NCBI GenBank assembly: GCA_003176035.1
Contig: PSRL01000030.1
Coordinates: forward strand, 1 to 6,769
Reading direction: 5' to 3'
DNA: 6,769 bases
From: Verrucomicrobiota bacterium
GTDB taxonomy: Bacteria > Verrucomicrobiota > Verrucomicrobiia > Chthoniobacterales > Xiphinematobacteraceae
Shown here: positions 6,463 to 6,769 of the stretch, piece by piece
Layout of the letters: each line of letters starts with the position of its first letter
Numbering within the stretch: position 1 is the first letter of the stretch
Position numbers and translations under genes: made by a program
Notes under the pieces: generated by a model
The model's input: only the letters and a program-made list of their open reading frames with translations
Database searches by the model: none
Told to the model about the DNA's origin: nothing

Positions 6463-6696
6463 TTGTGTTTTATTATGACCTCATCCTGTTTGACAGAAGA
6501 AACTGTGGAACTGATTTTCTTTCTAAGTGAACGAAGCGATAAATCCCCTGCCGAGTTTCTTTGTAAGATTTTCTGTGTTGACGGAGTCTGTCAGACAGAT
6601 GAAAACGTAGACATATATGTCTACGCCAATAGACAACGGTGGCCGAGCCAAGGACAGGCTCATAAAAACACTCTCTCTCCCACTAAAGCTAGTTGA
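6463..6696 (+). CDS. Doubtful small hypothetical ORF (77 aa)
   Basis: I do not recognise this protein. The start TTG 6463 is chosen because AGGA (6453-6456) sits 6 bases before it; ATG 6475 (73 aa) is the alternative, and the frame is open up to a TTG at 6409. The product is small and has four to five cysteines (including CKIFCVDGVC), an acidic front half, and a basic, low-complexity-looking tail. Its last 80 bases overlap the ribbon-helix-helix ORF in another frame, and the tail (RQRWPSQGQAHKN...) reads like a shadow of that gene. It is either a real small protein with an unusually long overlap, or chance. I lean towards chance. Apart from this ORF, 6313-6616 holds only the possible promoter, small inverted repeats and a weak hairpin. 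Confidence 0.22.
   Translation: MCFIMTSSCLTEETVELIFFLSERSDKSPAEFLCKIFCVDGVCQTDENVDIYVYANRQRWPSQGQAHKNTLSPTKAS
6587..6599. repeat. 13-base dyad TCTGTC-A-GACAGA upstream of the RHH-like gene
   Basis: A perfect 6-bp inverted repeat around a single A, centred 22.5 bases (about two helical turns) from the centre of the 20-bp palindrome. Both dyads use the GACA/TGTC tetramer as their half-site core, which suggests two related binding sites on one face of the DNA. Confidence 0.45.
6606..6625. promoter_or_regulatory. Perfect 20-bp palindrome over the start codon of the RHH-like gene
   Basis: CGTAGACATA followed directly by its exact reverse complement TATGTCTACG, with no spacer. The ATG 6617-6619 lies in the right half. 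Because a dimeric DNA-binding protein seems to be encoded from this point, an autoregulatory operator is the simplest reading. As RNA it could also form a hairpin that hides the start codon. Confidence 0.55.
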
Positions 6697-6769
6697 AGTA
6701 ATACAAAAGGAAGCGGATAAGAAATATGGTGGAGACTTTAATCGTACTATTCTGGAAAGATTAGCTCCA
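6617..6769 (+). CDS. Ribbon-helix-helix-like small DNA-binding protein, 3' end cut by window edge
   Basis: An open frame of 51 codons starts at ATG 6617 and runs in frame off the window end. The first ~15 residues are polar (MSTPIDNGGRAKDR). Then LIKTLSLP fits a beta strand, LKLVEVIQKEADKKY fits helix A, and after GG, DFNRTILERLAP fits helix B. This strand-helix-turn-helix order matches the ribbon-helix-helix (MetJ/Arc, CopG-like) fold, whose members bind DNA as dimers and often repress their own operon. An in-frame TAG at 6608 closes the frame just upstream, so the start is well bounded, but no Shine-Dalgarno is seen. The ATG lies within a 20-bp palindrome that could be its operator. It may be the first gene of an antitoxin-like or island-control operon; the next gene is not visible. 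Confidence 0.6.
   Translation, partial: MSTPIDNGGRAKDRLIKTLSLPLKLVEVIQKEADKKYGGDFNRTILERLAP

Larger units (their letters stand above)
5158..6769 (+). mobile_element. Left end of a putative tRNA-Arg-integrated genomic island
   Basis: An intact tRNA gene, a short AT-rich gap and an outward-pointing tyrosine recombinase form the standard junction of an integrative element. The sequence then turns AT-rich and sparsely coding, unlike the tight core operon upstream. The right boundary is not in the window, so this could also be a decayed remnant that kept only its integrase. Confidence 0.6.

Noticed and set aside
6578..6583. TTGACG as a -35 box for the RHH-like gene
   Set aside because: No acceptable -10 hexamer is found 15-19 bases downstream.
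5158..6769. CRISPR array or tandem repeats in the island end
   Set aside because: No regularly spaced direct repeats were seen; only short scattered inverted repeats.

Overview
This 6.77 kb window looks like the chromosome of a Gram-negative bacterium, most likely of the Verrucomicrobiota (PVC group). That placement is an inference from recalled sequence style: the LolC-type N-terminus (ALRYLKPKRTF...ISVMTGFE), a CcsA with an N-terminal 'PIQDQGRKKP' domain, and a tyrosine recombinase ending in 'LRHSFASYHLA...GHTS'. A LolC-type lipoprotein transporter implies an outer membrane. GC looks intermediate, with the last ~450 bases visibly more AT-rich.

Layout, all on the + strand. (1) 2-745: 3' part of a ResB-like cytochrome c biogenesis gene, cut by the window start. 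(2) 742-2364: ccsA/resC, overlapping resB through ATGA. Together they form the System II apparatus for attaching haem to c-type cytochromes outside the cytoplasmic membrane. (3) 2388-3659: an MFS permease of unknown substrate, 23 bases after ccsA. (4) 3700-4995: a LolC/LolE-family permease that extracts lipoproteins from the inner membrane; no LolD ATPase gene is next to it. The four genes are tightly spaced and could be one transcription unit. (5) 5081-5157: a complete tRNA-Arg (anticodon ACG, CCA encoded), preceded by a GC-rich hairpin and followed by a long imperfect hairpin.

(6) 5296-6312: a tyrosine recombinase pointing away from the tRNA, the usual arrangement at the end of an island integrated in a tRNA gene. 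(7) 6313-6769: AT-rich and poorly coding. It holds a doubtful small ORF (6463-6696) and, at the window edge, the start of a ribbon-helix-helix-like protein (6617 onward). Its ATG lies inside a perfect 20-bp palindrome, with a second dyad just upstream. The core-genome part is ordinary. The part most likely to hold something new is the island right of the tRNA, of which only the integrase end is visible.
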